From Achromobacter xylosoxidans (GTDB lineage: Bacteria; Pseudomonadota; Gammaproteobacteria; Burkholderiales; Burkholderiaceae_B): a DNA stretch of 64,000 bases. A model generated the notes under the pieces. That model searched no databases and had not been told where the DNA came from. It saw nothing but the letters and a program-made list of their open reading frames with translations. Positions 31,508 to 41,709 of the stretch are shown in pieces (the first letter of the stretch is position 1; each line of letters begins with the position of its first letter). A program made the position numbers and the translations under genes. The stretch is taken from positions 372,001-436,000 of the forward strand of contig NZ_CP061008.1 in the NCBI RefSeq assembly GCF_014490035.1. The letters run 5' to 3'.

Positions 31508-33571
31508 ATGTCCGCCAGCGAACCTATAGCCCAAGGCATGAACCCCGCTCAACGCGAAGCGGTGCTGTACCTGGACGGCCCCTGCCTGGTGCTGGCCGGC
31601 GCCGGCAGCGGCAAGACGCGCGTGATCACGCAGAAGATCGCCTACCTGCTGCGCGAATGCGGCTACATGGGGCGCAACGTGGTGGCGCTGACCTTCACCA
31701 ACAAGGCCGCGCGCGAGATGGATGAGCGCGTGAAGACCCTGGTGGACCGCAAGCTGTCCAAGGGCCTGATCATCAGCACCTTCCATTCGCTGGGTGTGAA
31801 GATGCTGCGCGAGGAAGCGCGCAATGCGGGGCTGAAGCCGACGTTTTCGATCCTGGACGCCGACGATGCCATGGCCATCATCCAGGAACTGCTGAACACT
31901 ACCGACAAGGCCCGTCTGCGCCACGTGCAGGGCATCATCTCGCTGTGGAAGAACGGTTTGATGGAACCGGACGATGCCGCGCGCGAGGCCATCACGCCGG
32001 CCGACGTGGAAGCGGCCAACGTCTACCGCAGCTACGCCGCCACGCTGGCCGCCTACCAGGCGGTGGACTTCGACGACCTGATCCGCATCCCGGCGCTGCT
32101 GCTGGCCAACAACGAAGAAGTGCGCACCCGCTGGCAGAACCGCGTGCGCTATCTGCTGGTGGACGAGTACCAGGACACCAACGTGTGCCAGTACCGCCTG
32201 GTGCAGTTGCTGACGGGCTCGCGCGCCATGTTCACGGCGGTCGGCGACGACGACCAGGCGATCTACGCCTGGCGCGGCGCGACCATCGAAAACCTGGCCA
32301 AGCTGACCACCGACTACCCCAACATCAAGCTCATCAAGCTGGAGCAGAACTACCGTTCGGTGCAGCGCATTCTGGCGGCCGCGAACCAGGTGATCGAAAA
32401 GAATCCCAAGCTGTTCGACAAGAAGCTGTGGTCCGAGCTGGGGGTGGGCGAACCCATCCTGGTGTCGGCCATGGACGGCGAGGAACAGGAGGCCGAATCC
32501 ATCGCCATGAAGGTGTCGGCGTCGCGCTTCGAGCGCCAGGCGCAGTGGAAGGATTTCGCCATCCTGTACCGCAGCAACCATCAGTCGCGCATCCTGGAAC
32601 AGGCGCTGCGCAACCTGAAGATTCCGTACACGATTTCGGGCGGCCAGAGTTTTTTCGACAAGACCGAAGTGCGCGACGTGCTGGCCTATCTGCGCATCCT
32701 GGCCAACGACGACGACGATCCGGCCTTCATCCGCGCGGCCACCACGCCCAAGCGCGGCATCGGCCAGGCCACCTTGCAGACGCTGGGGCAGTACGCCGCC
32801 AGCCGTGAACTGTCCCTGCTGGCGGCAGTGGCCGAGACCGGCCTGGAAAGCCTGCTGGCGCCACGGCAGTTGGAGCCGCTGCGCACCTTCACCGAGTTCA
32901 TCCGCCGCATGCAATGGCGCGCCGGCCGCGGCGCGGCCGATGCCAAGACCGCCGCGCCGTCCGAGCCCGCGGGCGTGCTGCTGGACGATCTGCTGGAGGC
33001 CATCCAGTACGAACGCCATCTGTATGAGCTGTTCGAAGAGCGGCCCGCGCAGACGCGCTGGCAGAACGTGCTGGAGCTGACCGGATGGCTCAAGCGCAAG
33101 GCCGAAGAAGACAACATGACGCTCTTCGATCTGGTGCAGCACGTGGCGCTGGTCACCATGCTGGAGCGCGGCGAGGAAGAAGAGCCCGATGCCGTGAAGA
33201 TGTCCACCCTGCATGCCTCCAAGGGGCTGGAGTATCCGCACGTGTACCTCGCGGGCGTCGAGGAAGGCTTGCTGCCGCACCTGGGCAAGGACGACGAGGT
33301 CGGCGACCCGGCGCGCGCGGCCGAGAACCTGGCTTCGCGCATCCAGGAAGAGCGCCGGCTGATGTACGTGGGCATCACGCGCGCGCAGCGCAGCCTGAAC
33401 CTGAGCTGGTGCAAGCGCCGCCGCCGGGCGCGCGAGGACCTGGTGCGCGAGCCTTCGCGCTTCATCGAGGAAATGGGCCTGGGCGATGTGCGCATGCAGG
33501 AAGACGCGGCCACCGCCGCGATGAATCCCAAGGAGCGCATGGCCATGCTCAAGGCGCTGCTGAAGAAATAG
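31508..33571 (+). CDS. rep: ATP-dependent DNA helicase Rep (UvrD/Rep family)
   Basis: About 687 residues from 31508. Motif I AGAGSGKT is at residues 30-37, motif II is VDEYQDTN, QAIYAWRGA and LEQNYRS follow, and VGITRAQ stands near the end, all in superfamily 1A order. The opening MNPAQREAVLYLDGPCLVLA and the ISTFHSLGVKML segment are closer to Rep than to UvrD. Rep moves 3' to 5' and clears proteins ahead of replication forks, which suits its position after priA. Starts at 31451, 31487 and 31538 are possible; none has a good ribosome site. Confidence 0.92.
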   Translation: MSASEPIAQGMNPAQREAVLYLDGPCLVLAGAGSGKTRVITQKIAYLLRECGYMGRNVVALTFTNKAAREMDERVKTLVDRKLSKGLIISTFHSLGVKMLREEARNAGLKPTFSILDADDAMAIIQELLNTTDKARLRHVQGIISLWKNGLMEPDDAAREAITPADVEAANVYRSYAATLAAYQAVDFDDLIRIPALLLANNEEVRTRWQNRVRYLLVDEYQDTNVCQYRLVQLLTGSRAMFTAVGDDDQAIYAWRGATIENLAKLTTDYPNIKLIKLEQNYRSVQRILAAANQVIEKNPKLFDKKLWSELGVGEPILVSAMDGEEQEAESIAMKVSASRFERQAQWKDFAILYRSNHQSRILEQALRNLKIPYTISGGQSFFDKTEVRDVLAYLRILANDDDDPAFIRAATTPKRGIGQATLQTLGQYAASRELSLLAAVAETGLESLLAPRQLEPLRTFTEFIRRMQWRAGRGAADAKTAAPSEPAGVLLDDLLEAIQYERHLYELFEERPAQTRWQNVLELTGWLKRKAEEDNMTLFDLVQHVALVTMLERGEEEEPDAVKMSTLHASKGLEYPHVYLAGVEEGLLPHLGKDDEVGDPARAAENLASRIQEERRLMYVGITRAQRSLNLSWCKRRRRAREDLVREPSRFIEEMGLGDVRMQEDAATAAMNPKERMAMLKALLKK

Positions 33572-33675
33572 GGGCGGGGCGGCGGCTTGTGGAAAGCCGC
33601 GGCCTGCTCCTACACTGGACTGCGCCCGCCCCACGGTCCGGGGCGCGGCAACCCCGTGGATCGAAGGAGCGCGCC

Positions 33676-34530
33676 ATGTGTCGCTGGCTGGCTTATACCG
33701 GTAGTCCCATACAGATGGAGAGTGTGCTGTTCAAGGCCAAGCACTCCCTGATCGACCAGAGCCTGCACTCGCGGCTGGGCGCCACCACCACCAATGGCGA
33801 CGGCTTCGGGCTGGGCTGGTATGGCCGTCAACACGAAGGCCAGCCGCTCGAGCCGCCGTTCCGCTACCGCAGCGTGCATCCGGCCTGGAACGACCGCAAT
33901 CTGCGCGAGGCCGCGCGCGCGATCCATGCGCCGCTGTTCGTGGCGCACATCCGCGCCGCCACCGACACGCCCGCGCAGGAAACCAACTGCCATCCGTTTC
34001 GCCATGGCCAGTGGCTGTTCGTGCACAACGGCGTCATCCGCGACTATCCGCTGCTCAGGCGCGACCTGATGCTGATGATCGCGCCGGCCTATTTCGGGTC
34101 GCTGGAAGGGTCCACGGATTCCGAGGTGATGTTCCTGCTGGCCTTGAGCTTCGGCCTTGAGGAAGACCCGCTGGCGGCGCTGGCTCGCATGGTGGGCGCG
34201 GTGGAAGAGACTGGCAGGCGGCATGGCGTGGCGCAGCCCATCAACATGACGGTCTGCGCGCTGGACGGCCAGCGCCTGATCGCCGTGCGCTATTCCAGCG
34301 AGGCCGATTCGCGCACGCTGTTCCACAACACCTGCGTGCGCCATCTGCGCCAGCTGTATCCCGACAATCCGCAGATCGCGGCGTTGGATGATGACGCCTT
34401 CATGCTGCTGTCGGAGCCCTTGACCGAGATGCCCGGCGCCTGGGAGGAAGTGCCCGAAGCCACCGCCATCATCGCGGGCGGCGGCACGGTGGCGCATTAT
34501 CCTTTTGTGCCGGTGCCGCCAGGAGCCTGA
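33676..34530 (+). CDS. Class II glutamine amidotransferase (YafJ family)
   Basis: A 284-residue Ntn-hydrolase-fold protein. The catalytic Cys2 is exposed after removal of Met1 (MCRWLAYTG), and NGDGFGLGWYG, AHIRAATDTPAQETNCHPF and FVHNGVI are the glutaminase-site motifs. AAGGAG lies seven bases before the ATG; the frame is open far upstream, but that part overlaps rep and is rejected. The family resembles the glutaminase half of larger amidotransferases or EgtC, but this branch has no proven substrate. It converges with the following dapD-type gene, with eight bases between. Confidence 0.9.
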   Translation: MCRWLAYTGSPIQMESVLFKAKHSLIDQSLHSRLGATTTNGDGFGLGWYGRQHEGQPLEPPFRYRSVHPAWNDRNLREAARAIHAPLFVAHIRAATDTPAQETNCHPFRHGQWLFVHNGVIRDYPLLRRDLMLMIAPAYFGSLEGSTDSEVMFLLALSFGLEEDPLAALARMVGAVEETGRRHGVAQPINMTVCALDGQRLIAVRYSSEADSRTLFHNTCVRHLRQLYPDNPQIAALDDDAFMLLSEPLTEMPGAWEEVPEATAIIAGGGTVAHYPFVPVPPGA

Positions 34531-34538
34531 GCCAGGGT

Positions 34539-35522
34539 TCAGTGCCCCGTATGCAGGGCCGGATTCAGCGTGCCCCAGGCGGCGGTGCGCACCAGGCACT
34601 CCACGGCGCCGGTCTGCGAATTGCGGCGGAACAGCAGGCCTTGCTGGCCCGCCAGCGAGGTGGCCTTCACCACCGCGCCTTCCGGCGTCAGCACGCGCGT
34701 GCCGGCGGTGATGTAGCAGCCGGCTTCCACCACGCAGTCGTCGCCCAGCGAAATGCCGATGCCCGAGTTGGCGCCCAGCAGACAGCGCTTGCCGATGGAC
34801 ACCACCTGCTTGCCGCCGCCCGACATGGTGCCCATGATGGATGCGCCGCCGCCGATGTCGCTGCCGTCGTCGACGATGACGCCGGCGCTGATGCGGCCTT
34901 CGACCATGGACGCGCCCAGCGTACCGGCGTTGAAATTGCAGAAGCCTTCATGCAGCACCGTGGTGCCGGGCGACAGATGCGCGCCCAGGCGCACGCGCGC
35001 GGTGTCGGCGATGCGCACGCCGCCGGGCATGACGTAGTCGGTCATGCGGGGAATCTTGTCCACGCCGCGGATTTCCAGGATCTGGCCAGAGGCGCGCAGG
35101 TGCCAGCGCAGCGCATCCACCTGATCCACCGCGCAGGGGCCGGCCGAGGTCCAGGCCACGTTGGCCAGCACATTGAACAGGCCGTCCAGGTTGGCGTCGT
35201 GCGGGCGGATCAAGCGGTGGCTGAGCAGGTGCAGGCGCAGATAGGCGTCGTGCGCATCGACCGGCGGTTCGTCCAGCGACGAGATCGCGGTACGCACGGC
35301 GACGATGTCGACCTTGCGGCGGGTGTCGCGGACCAGGGCGGTGGGCACGTGTTCGCCCAGCGCGGCGCGGGCTTCCTCGGGCGACAGGTGGCGGGTGCCG
35401 GTGGCCGGCGAGTTGTCGGCCAGCGAGGGACGCGGATACCAGGTGTCCAGGATGGCGCCGTCGGCGGCCAGCGTGGCGACGCCATAGGCGATGGCGCTGA
35501 GGGGCTTGGGGGAGTCGGCCAT
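34539..35522 (-). CDS. dapD: Tetrahydrodipicolinate N-succinyltransferase, long actinobacterial/pseudomonad type
   Basis: A 327-residue left-handed beta-helix acyltransferase. Hexapeptide-type repeats run from about residue 170 (VRIADTARVRLGAHLSPGTT, GRISAGVIVDDGSDIGGGAS, GKRCLLGANSGIGISLGDDC). The MGTMSGGG motif and the N-terminal ferredoxin-like domain match the longer DapD class known from Pseudomonas and Mycobacterium rather than the 273-residue E. coli class. It transfers succinyl from succinyl-CoA in lysine and diaminopimelate synthesis. The gene is isolated from other dap genes. A different acyl acceptor is possible but not suggested by the sequence. Confidence 0.85.
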   Translation of the reverse strand: MADSPKPLSAIAYGVATLAADGAILDTWYPRPSLADNSPATGTRHLSPEEARAALGEHVPTALVRDTRRKVDIVAVRTAISSLDEPPVDAHDAYLRLHLLSHRLIRPHDANLDGLFNVLANVAWTSAGPCAVDQVDALRWHLRASGQILEIRGVDKIPRMTDYVMPGGVRIADTARVRLGAHLSPGTTVLHEGFCNFNAGTLGASMVEGRISAGVIVDDGSDIGGGASIMGTMSGGGKQVVSIGKRCLLGANSGIGISLGDDCVVEAGCYITAGTRVLTPEGAVVKATSLAGQQGLLFRRNSQTGAVECLVRTAAWGTLNPALHTGH

Positions 35523-35581
35523 GATGAAAGAGGAAGGGCGCAGTCTGAGTGCGTAATTCTAAGGCGAAAGGGCTGCGGCTT

Positions 35582-36562
35582 TCAGAGGTTGCCGAAGGCC
35601 CATCGCAGGCTCAGCGAGCCAGTGTGCTCGCGGTTGCCGCCGCCATACTGGCCGCCGTAGGCCAGGCCGATGACGGCCGAGCGCGACACGGCGATTTCCA
35701 GGCCCGCGCCCGCCAGCGCAGCGGACCGGGCGATGGGCGCGCCGGCCACCGACAGTACGCTGCCGCCGTCCAGCACCAGGGTGGTTTCCGGCTGCACGTC
35801 GCCGAAGGCCCGGCGCCAGCCCAGCGTCGCATGCAGCTTGCCAAAGGTGGGGCCGAGCGCGAAGCCGGTCTGGCCCCGCAGCCCCAGCGTGGTGGTGGTC
35901 TGCCGGATCCGTCCCGCGTCGCCCGAGAGCGCCGTGGAACCGCCCGATTCGCTGAAGCTGCGCGTGCGCACATTGCGCACGGCCAAGCCGGCGAACGGTT
36001 CGATGGCGGCGCGTGGCGACAGTGCCAGCTCGTAACCCAGTTCCGAGAAGGCCTGCGCGGTGTAGGCGCTGAAGTCGGCGGTCAAGGTCTGCCGGGCGAT
36101 GCCGGGCATCTCGAAATGCCGTCGGGTGTCGATGTCGTGCCAGGTGTAGGAGGCGGCCGTCAGCAGGTTCAGCTTGCCCGGGCCCGCGTCGAACGACCTC
36201 TTGCCATAGATCCCCGCGGTATAGCTGTACACGTCCAGCCGCGCATCGGCCGCGTCGATGCGGACCCGGCTGCGGGTGGCGCCCAGCGCGCCGCCCAGGC
36301 GCCAGCCGGCGCCGGCATCGAATTCGCCGCCGCCATACACGCCGGTGGTGCGTTGCTTGATGCGGGCCGTGTTGGCGCCGCCTTCCAGCGTCTGCCAATT
36401 GTCGACGGCGACGAGCCAGCCCGGCTGGGTCGGCGCGGGACGGGTCGGCCGATCGGCAAGCAGGCTGTGGTCCGGTTCGGCCTGTCCGGTGTGGGCGTGC
36501 GCCGCGCCAGCCGCGCACAGGGCTTGCATGGCGAGCGCCCGCGCCAGCAGTTGCCGGCGCAC
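35582..36562 (-). CDS. Autotransporter beta-barrel domain protein with almost no passenger
   Basis: About 326 residues from a GTG at 36562; a TTG at 36580 and an ATG at 36532 are alternatives. A signal peptide (RRQLLARALAMQALCAAGAA, then HAH) is followed by only about 30 residues before the barrel. The barrel has alternating amphipathic strands typical of the autotransporter domain (GAGWRLGGALGATRSRVRID, YTAGIYGKRSF, AFSELGYEL, GLRGQTGFALG) and ends in LRWAFGNL with an aromatic near the terminus, the outer-membrane insertion signal. It starts 25 bases beyond the M20 peptidase gene. It may be a remnant of a larger autotransporter or a barrel serving another secreted protein. Confidence 0.8.
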   Translation of the reverse strand: MRRQLLARALAMQALCAAGAAHAHTGQAEPDHSLLADRPTRPAPTQPGWLVAVDNWQTLEGGANTARIKQRTTGVYGGGEFDAGAGWRLGGALGATRSRVRIDAADARLDVYSYTAGIYGKRSFDAGPGKLNLLTAASYTWHDIDTRRHFEMPGIARQTLTADFSAYTAQAFSELGYELALSPRAAIEPFAGLAVRNVRTRSFSESGGSTALSGDAGRIRQTTTTLGLRGQTGFALGPTFGKLHATLGWRRAFGDVQPETTLVLDGGSVLSVAGAPIARSAALAGAGLEIAVSRSAVIGLAYGGQYGGGNREHTGSLSLRWAFGNL

Positions 36563-36587
36563 GGCTATCGGTGGCGGCAAGGACTTT

Positions 36588-37718
36588 TTACGCCAGTTCT
36601 TTCAGCAGCAACTCCCAGAATTTCATGCGCTGTTCCAGCGTCGAAACCAGGATGTACTCGTTCAAGGTGTGCGCGCCGTCGCCGTCGGCGCCCAGGCCGT
36701 CCAGCGTCGGGATGCCCATGGCGGACGTGAAGTTGGCGTCGCTGCCGCCGCCCGTCATGGGTGCGTCTTCCAGCAGGAAGCCGGCGCGTTCGGCGTAGCC
36801 CTGCACCAGCGCCAGCAGATCGGCGGCGGCTTCGGTCTTCACCATGGGCGGACGGTTCAGTTCCACGTCGATGTCCAGTTCCACGTCCGGACCCACGGCG
36901 CACAGCTCGCGCATGCGGCGCAGCACGTCCTCGGCGGCGCCCATGTCGGGCACGCGGAAGTCGACCACGCAGCGGCACAGCGCCGGCACGGTGTTGGTCA
37001 CGGTGCCGCCGGCGATGGTGCCGACGCTGACGGTGATGCCACGGTCATAGTCGGTCATGGCTTCCAGCGCCAGCACCTGGTGGGCCATTTCGCGGATGGC
37101 GCTGCGGCCTTTCTCGTGCTGCATGCCGGCATGGGCCGGACGGCCCTTGACGTTCAGGTTCAGCATGCCGGTGCCCTTGCGCGCCGTGACGCACTTGCCG
37201 CCGTTGGGGCGGGCGGGTTCGCAGACCAGCGCGTACTTGGCGTTGGCGGCGAAGCGCTCGATGTGCGCGCGCGACGCGTGGCTGCCGGTTTCTTCGTCGG
37301 GCACCACCAGGAAATCCACCGGCAGCTGGGTCGCGCCGGGGCGAGCCAGGCCGGACAGCGCGGTCAGCGCCAGGTAGATGCCGGCCTTCATGTCGTAGCC
37401 GCCGGGACCATAGAGGCGGTCGCCTTCGATGCGTACCGGGTTCTCCAGCAGCGTGCCTACCGGATGCACCGTGTCCATGTGCGCCAGGATCAGGATGCCG
37501 GGGCGCGTGTCGCCGGGGGCGCGGTTGGTCGCGTACAGCAGCGGGCCCGTGGTCGGGCCCAGCGACGACAGTTCCACCGTCAGGCCGGCGGCCGCGGCGT
37601 AGTCGGCGATGATGCGCGCCATGGCGGCGATGCCTTCGGGGAAGTTCGAGGGCGATTCGCATTGCAGCCAGCTCTTGATGCCGGCGACGATCTGTTCAGT
37701 GCTCTGGGTGTTGGACAT
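36588..37718 (-). CDS. M20 metallopeptidase, carboxypeptidase G2-like
   Basis: A 376-residue di-zinc hydrolase. Metal and catalytic residues are readable: His and Asp in LILAHMDTVHP, Asp in GPGGYDMKAG, the Glu pair in PDEETGS and His in GDGAHTLNEYI. The dimerisation domain sits in the middle (RPAHAGMQHEKGRSA). CPG2-like enzymes release C-terminal glutamate or other amino acids from N-acyl substrates or peptides. The start at 37718 is an ATG; a TTG at 37739 is rejected. It is in line with the peptide importer genes upstream and probably degrades what they import. Confidence 0.88.
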   Translation of the reverse strand: MSNTQSTEQIVAGIKSWLQCESPSNFPEGIAAMARIIADYAAAAGLTVELSSLGPTTGPLLYATNRAPGDTRPGILILAHMDTVHPVGTLLENPVRIEGDRLYGPGGYDMKAGIYLALTALSGLARPGATQLPVDFLVVPDEETGSHASRAHIERFAANAKYALVCEPARPNGGKCVTARKGTGMLNLNVKGRPAHAGMQHEKGRSAIREMAHQVLALEAMTDYDRGITVSVGTIAGGTVTNTVPALCRCVVDFRVPDMGAAEDVLRRMRELCAVGPDVELDIDVELNRPPMVKTEAAADLLALVQGYAERAGFLLEDAPMTGGGSDANFTSAMGIPTLDGLGADGDGAHTLNEYILVSTLEQRMKFWELLLKELA

Positions 37719-37757
37719 GACGGTATCGGATATCTGCAACGAAGAAAATGGGAGCGG

Positions 37758-38662
37758 TCAGGCGACCTGCTGGCCGGCCAGGCGGGCCAGTTCGGCGTCA
37801 TCGGGCATCTTGCCATCGAACCAGAGGCTGGCGCACACGGCGGACATGGCGCGGCCGTCGTGGCCGATGCCGGGCACGACCTGCAGCTTCCAGCCGAACG
37901 GCACGCCGCGGCGCTCGGCCTCCTTGCGGCCGAACTCGAAGTAGTTCTGGGCGCGCGCAAAGCGGTGCGGGCCTTGACGCATGGCGGCGGGTTCGGACGG
38001 CAGGTTGGGGTCGTCGGTGGCGATGTCCTGGTCGCCCGCCAGGATGGTCATCGGGTAGGCCAGCAGCTTGACCAGGTGCTCTTCGGTCAGGCCGACGCCG
38101 TCCATGCCTTCGGGGAAGGGATAGTCGAACGTGGGCAGCGTGTACCAGCCCGGGTTGCCGGCAGTCACGGCCTTGAACGGCGCGTGCGGCTGGCTGCTCA
38201 TCAGGCGGTGCACGAACTGGCCGCCCGCGGAATGGCCGAACAGGTAGACGTTCTGGCCGTCGGTGATTTCGCCGGCGATCAGGTCCTTGATGACGTTGCC
38301 CACCAGCGCGTAGGTCCAACCGTCGATGTGGCGCGGATTGCCGCCGGCCGAAAACACGCGGCCGTTGTTGTAGCTTTCCACGCCGGGCCAGATCTCGTTG
38401 GAGAAGGTCAGCGCCACGATCAGCAGCTTGTGCTTGTCGGCGGCTTCCACCCAGAAATCGCGGTACTCGTCGCCGTTGCGCAGCACGCCGTGCTGCACGA
38501 TGACCACCGGCATGTCGGGCGTGTAGCCGTAGGGGCGGTAGGTCTGGAGCTTGAAGGGACGGTCGGAGTTGCGGTCCTCGTCCACATACAGGATGGCGTT
38601 GCGGCCGGCATGGCCCAGTTCGATGGCGATGCGGTCGACGTTGGACATCTCGGAGGGTTTCA

Positions 38663-38663
<1 letters not shown>
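37758..38663 (-). CDS. Alpha/beta hydrolase of the peptide-import operon
   Basis: A 301-residue soluble alpha/beta hydrolase. The nucleophile elbow is GHSAGGQFVHR, VVIVQHGVLRNGDEY supplies the oxyanion region, and GIGHDGRAMS carries the catalytic histidine. No signal peptide. Its start overlaps the stop of the upstream ATPase gene (TGATG), so it is coupled to the transporter. Probable role: hydrolysis of an ester or amide bond in an imported compound; the substrate is not evident. Confidence 0.85.
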
Positions 38664-39669
<1,006 letters not shown>

Positions 39670-39673
<4 letters not shown>

Positions 39674-40653
39674 ACCGGCTGGGCCTCGCGGGTAATCGGC
39701 ACGTAGCAGCGGTAGTTGCGCGCGCCTTCGGTGGTGACGGTGGGGGCTTGTTCGGTGCAACGCGTGACCGCGCTGGTGCAGCGCGGGCGGAACGGACAGC
39801 CCGAGGGACGGCCGGCGAGGCTGGGCGCCATGCCGTTGATCTGGTGCAGGCGTGCGCCAGGCTGGGTGGCGCCGGGCATCGAATCCAGCAGGCCCTTGGT
39901 GTAGGGGTGGCGCGGCGCATCCAGCACCTCTTCGACCGGGCCGCTTTCGACGATGCGGCCGGCGTACATCACGGCCACGCGGTCGGCCAGTTCGGCCACC
40001 ACGCCCAGGTCGTGGGTGATCCAGATCAGCGCCGTGTTGTGCTCGCGGCAGATCTCCTGCATGCGGTAGAGGATCTGGCCCTGGATGGTGACGTCCAGCG
40101 CCGTGGTCGGCTCGTCGCAGATGATCAGGTCGGGCTTGTTCAGCATGGCGATCGCGATCGCCACGCGCTGGCGCATGCCGCCCGAGAATTCGTGCGGATA
40201 GCTCTTCAGGCGCTTTTCGGGTGAAGGAATGCCGACCATGGCCAGCGCCTCGCGGCAGCGTTCCTCGGCTTCCGCGCGCGGCACGTTTTCGTGGGTGAGG
40301 ATGGCTTCCATCATCTGCTCGCCGATGCGCAGCACCGGATTGAGCGTCATCAGGGGATCCTGGAAGATCATGGCGATGCGGTTGCCGCGCAACTGGCGCA
40401 TCTGCTCTTCGCTCAGCTTGCGCAGGTCCGTGCCCTTGAACTTCACTTCGCCGTCCACCACTTCCCCGGGCGGGTCGATCAGACCCAGGAGCGAAAAGCC
40501 CGTGACGGATTTGCCGGAACCCGATTCGCCGACCAGGCCGACGATCTCGCCGCGGCGCACGGTCAGGTCGACGCCGTCGACCGCCAGCCAGGCGCCGGCT
40601 TCGGTATGGAATGCGGTGCGCAGGCCGCGCACTTCAAGAATGTTTTCGCTCAT
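39670..40653 (-). CDS. Peptide ABC transporter ATP-binding protein (DppD/OppD type)
   Basis: A 327-residue ABC ATPase. Walker A is GESGSGKS, the signature [16 protein letters not shown] and Walker [14 protein letters not shown]. The C-terminal family extension has [16 protein letters not shown]. Start at 40653, [11 protein letters not shown]; an upstream in-frame extension crosses the intergenic repeat and is rejected. It overlaps the next gene by four bases. It is separated from the permease gene upstream by the 132-bp gap that holds the repeat at 40709-40785. Confidence 0.94.
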
Positions 40654-40708
40654 TTCAGTTGCCCATTGCGCCAACCGCGGCGCATGTAATGGAGATAGCT
40701 CCATCGGG

Positions 40709-40785
40709 ATGCCGCGGAGCCGGCTTTGCCGGTCCGCAGGCATGCCCCCTTGAGGGGGAAGCGCGCAGCGCTTCGGGGGTGGGCC
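40709..40785. repeat. Palindromic intergenic repeat within the peptide-import operon
   Basis: Three adjoining dyads: GCCGGCTTTGCCGGT (from 40720), CCCCC-TTGA-GGGGG (40745-40758) and AAGCGC-GCA-GCGCTT (40759-40773), ending GGGGGTGGGCC against the permease stop. I recall this block as a dispersed intergenic repeat in Burkholderiales genomes; that is recollection, not a search. It may reduce transcription into the ATPase genes or stabilise the upstream part of the message. Confidence 0.65.
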
Positions 40786-41703
40786 TCATCTCTTGGGGTC
40801 CAGGCTTTCGCGCAGGCGGTCGCCCACGATATTGATGGAGAGGATCAGCAGCAGCAGGGCGATGCCCGGGAACAGGCTGATCCAGTAGTCACCCGACAGC
40901 AGGTACTGGAAGCCGTTGGAAATCAGCAGGCCCAGCGAGGGTTCGGTGATGGGCACGCCCACGCCCAGGAACGACAGCGTCGCTTCCAGCGCGATCGCGG
41001 TTGCGATCTGGATGGTGGCGAACACCATGACGGGACCCAGGCAGTTGGGCAGCAGGTGGAACAGCATGATGCGCCAGGCCGGGAAGCCCAGGTTGGCGGC
41101 GGCTTCCACGTATTCCTTGCGGCGTTCCTGCAGCGCGCGGCTGCGCATGATGCGGGCGTAATGCCCCCACTGCACCAGCACCAGGGCCAGGATCACCTTG
41201 TCGACCCCGCGCCCCAGCACCACCAGCAGCACCAGCGCCACCAGGATGGTCGGAAAGCCCAGGATGAAGTCGACAATGCGCATGAGCACGGTGTCGACCA
41301 CGCCGCCGACATAGGCGGCCACCAGGCCGATGGCGCCGCCCACGGCGGTGGCCAGCACCACGGCGGACAGGCCCACCATCAGGCTGATGCGCAGGCCATA
41401 CAGGATGGCGCTGAGCATGTCGCGGCCCTGGTCGTCGGTGCCGAGCCAGGCGATGCTGCCGTCCATCAGCGCCTGGCGCGGCGCCAGGCGGCCGTCCATC
41501 AGCGAAAGGTTGGCGAGGTCGTAGGGATTCTGCGGCGCGAAGTAGGGCGCGAAGACCACCAGCACGATCAGGATGGTCAGCGCGATGACGGAGCCGCGCA
41601 CCGTCGGGCGCGCGTGCAGTTTCTTCAGGATGGAGGCGCGCTGGGGCGTCTCAGCCAGGGGCTGGACGGTGCGGGTGCGGCCGGGATTCGGAGTTTGAGC
41701 CAT
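40786..41703 (-). CDS. Peptide ABC transporter permease (DppC type)
   Basis: A 305-residue inner-membrane permease. One helix near residues 40-60 precedes the binding-protein-dependent transport domain, whose EAA loop reads EYVEAAANLGFPAWRIMLFHLLPN. LGTDDQGRDMLSAILYGLRI is the conserved entry to the DppC core. It begins six bases after the partner permease gene. Together they form the peptide channel. Confidence 0.94.
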   Translation of the reverse strand: MAQTPNPGRTRTVQPLAETPQRASILKKLHARPTVRGSVIALTILIVLVVFAPYFAPQNPYDLANLSLMDGRLAPRQALMDGSIAWLGTDDQGRDMLSAILYGLRISLMVGLSAVVLATAVGGAIGLVAAYVGGVVDTVLMRIVDFILGFPTILVALVLLVVLGRGVDKVILALVLVQWGHYARIMRSRALQERRKEYVEAAANLGFPAWRIMLFHLLPNCLGPVMVFATIQIATAIALEATLSFLGVGVPITEPSLGLLISNGFQYLLSGDYWISLFPGIALLLLILSINIVGDRLRESLDPKR

Positions 41704-41709
41704 GGCGGA

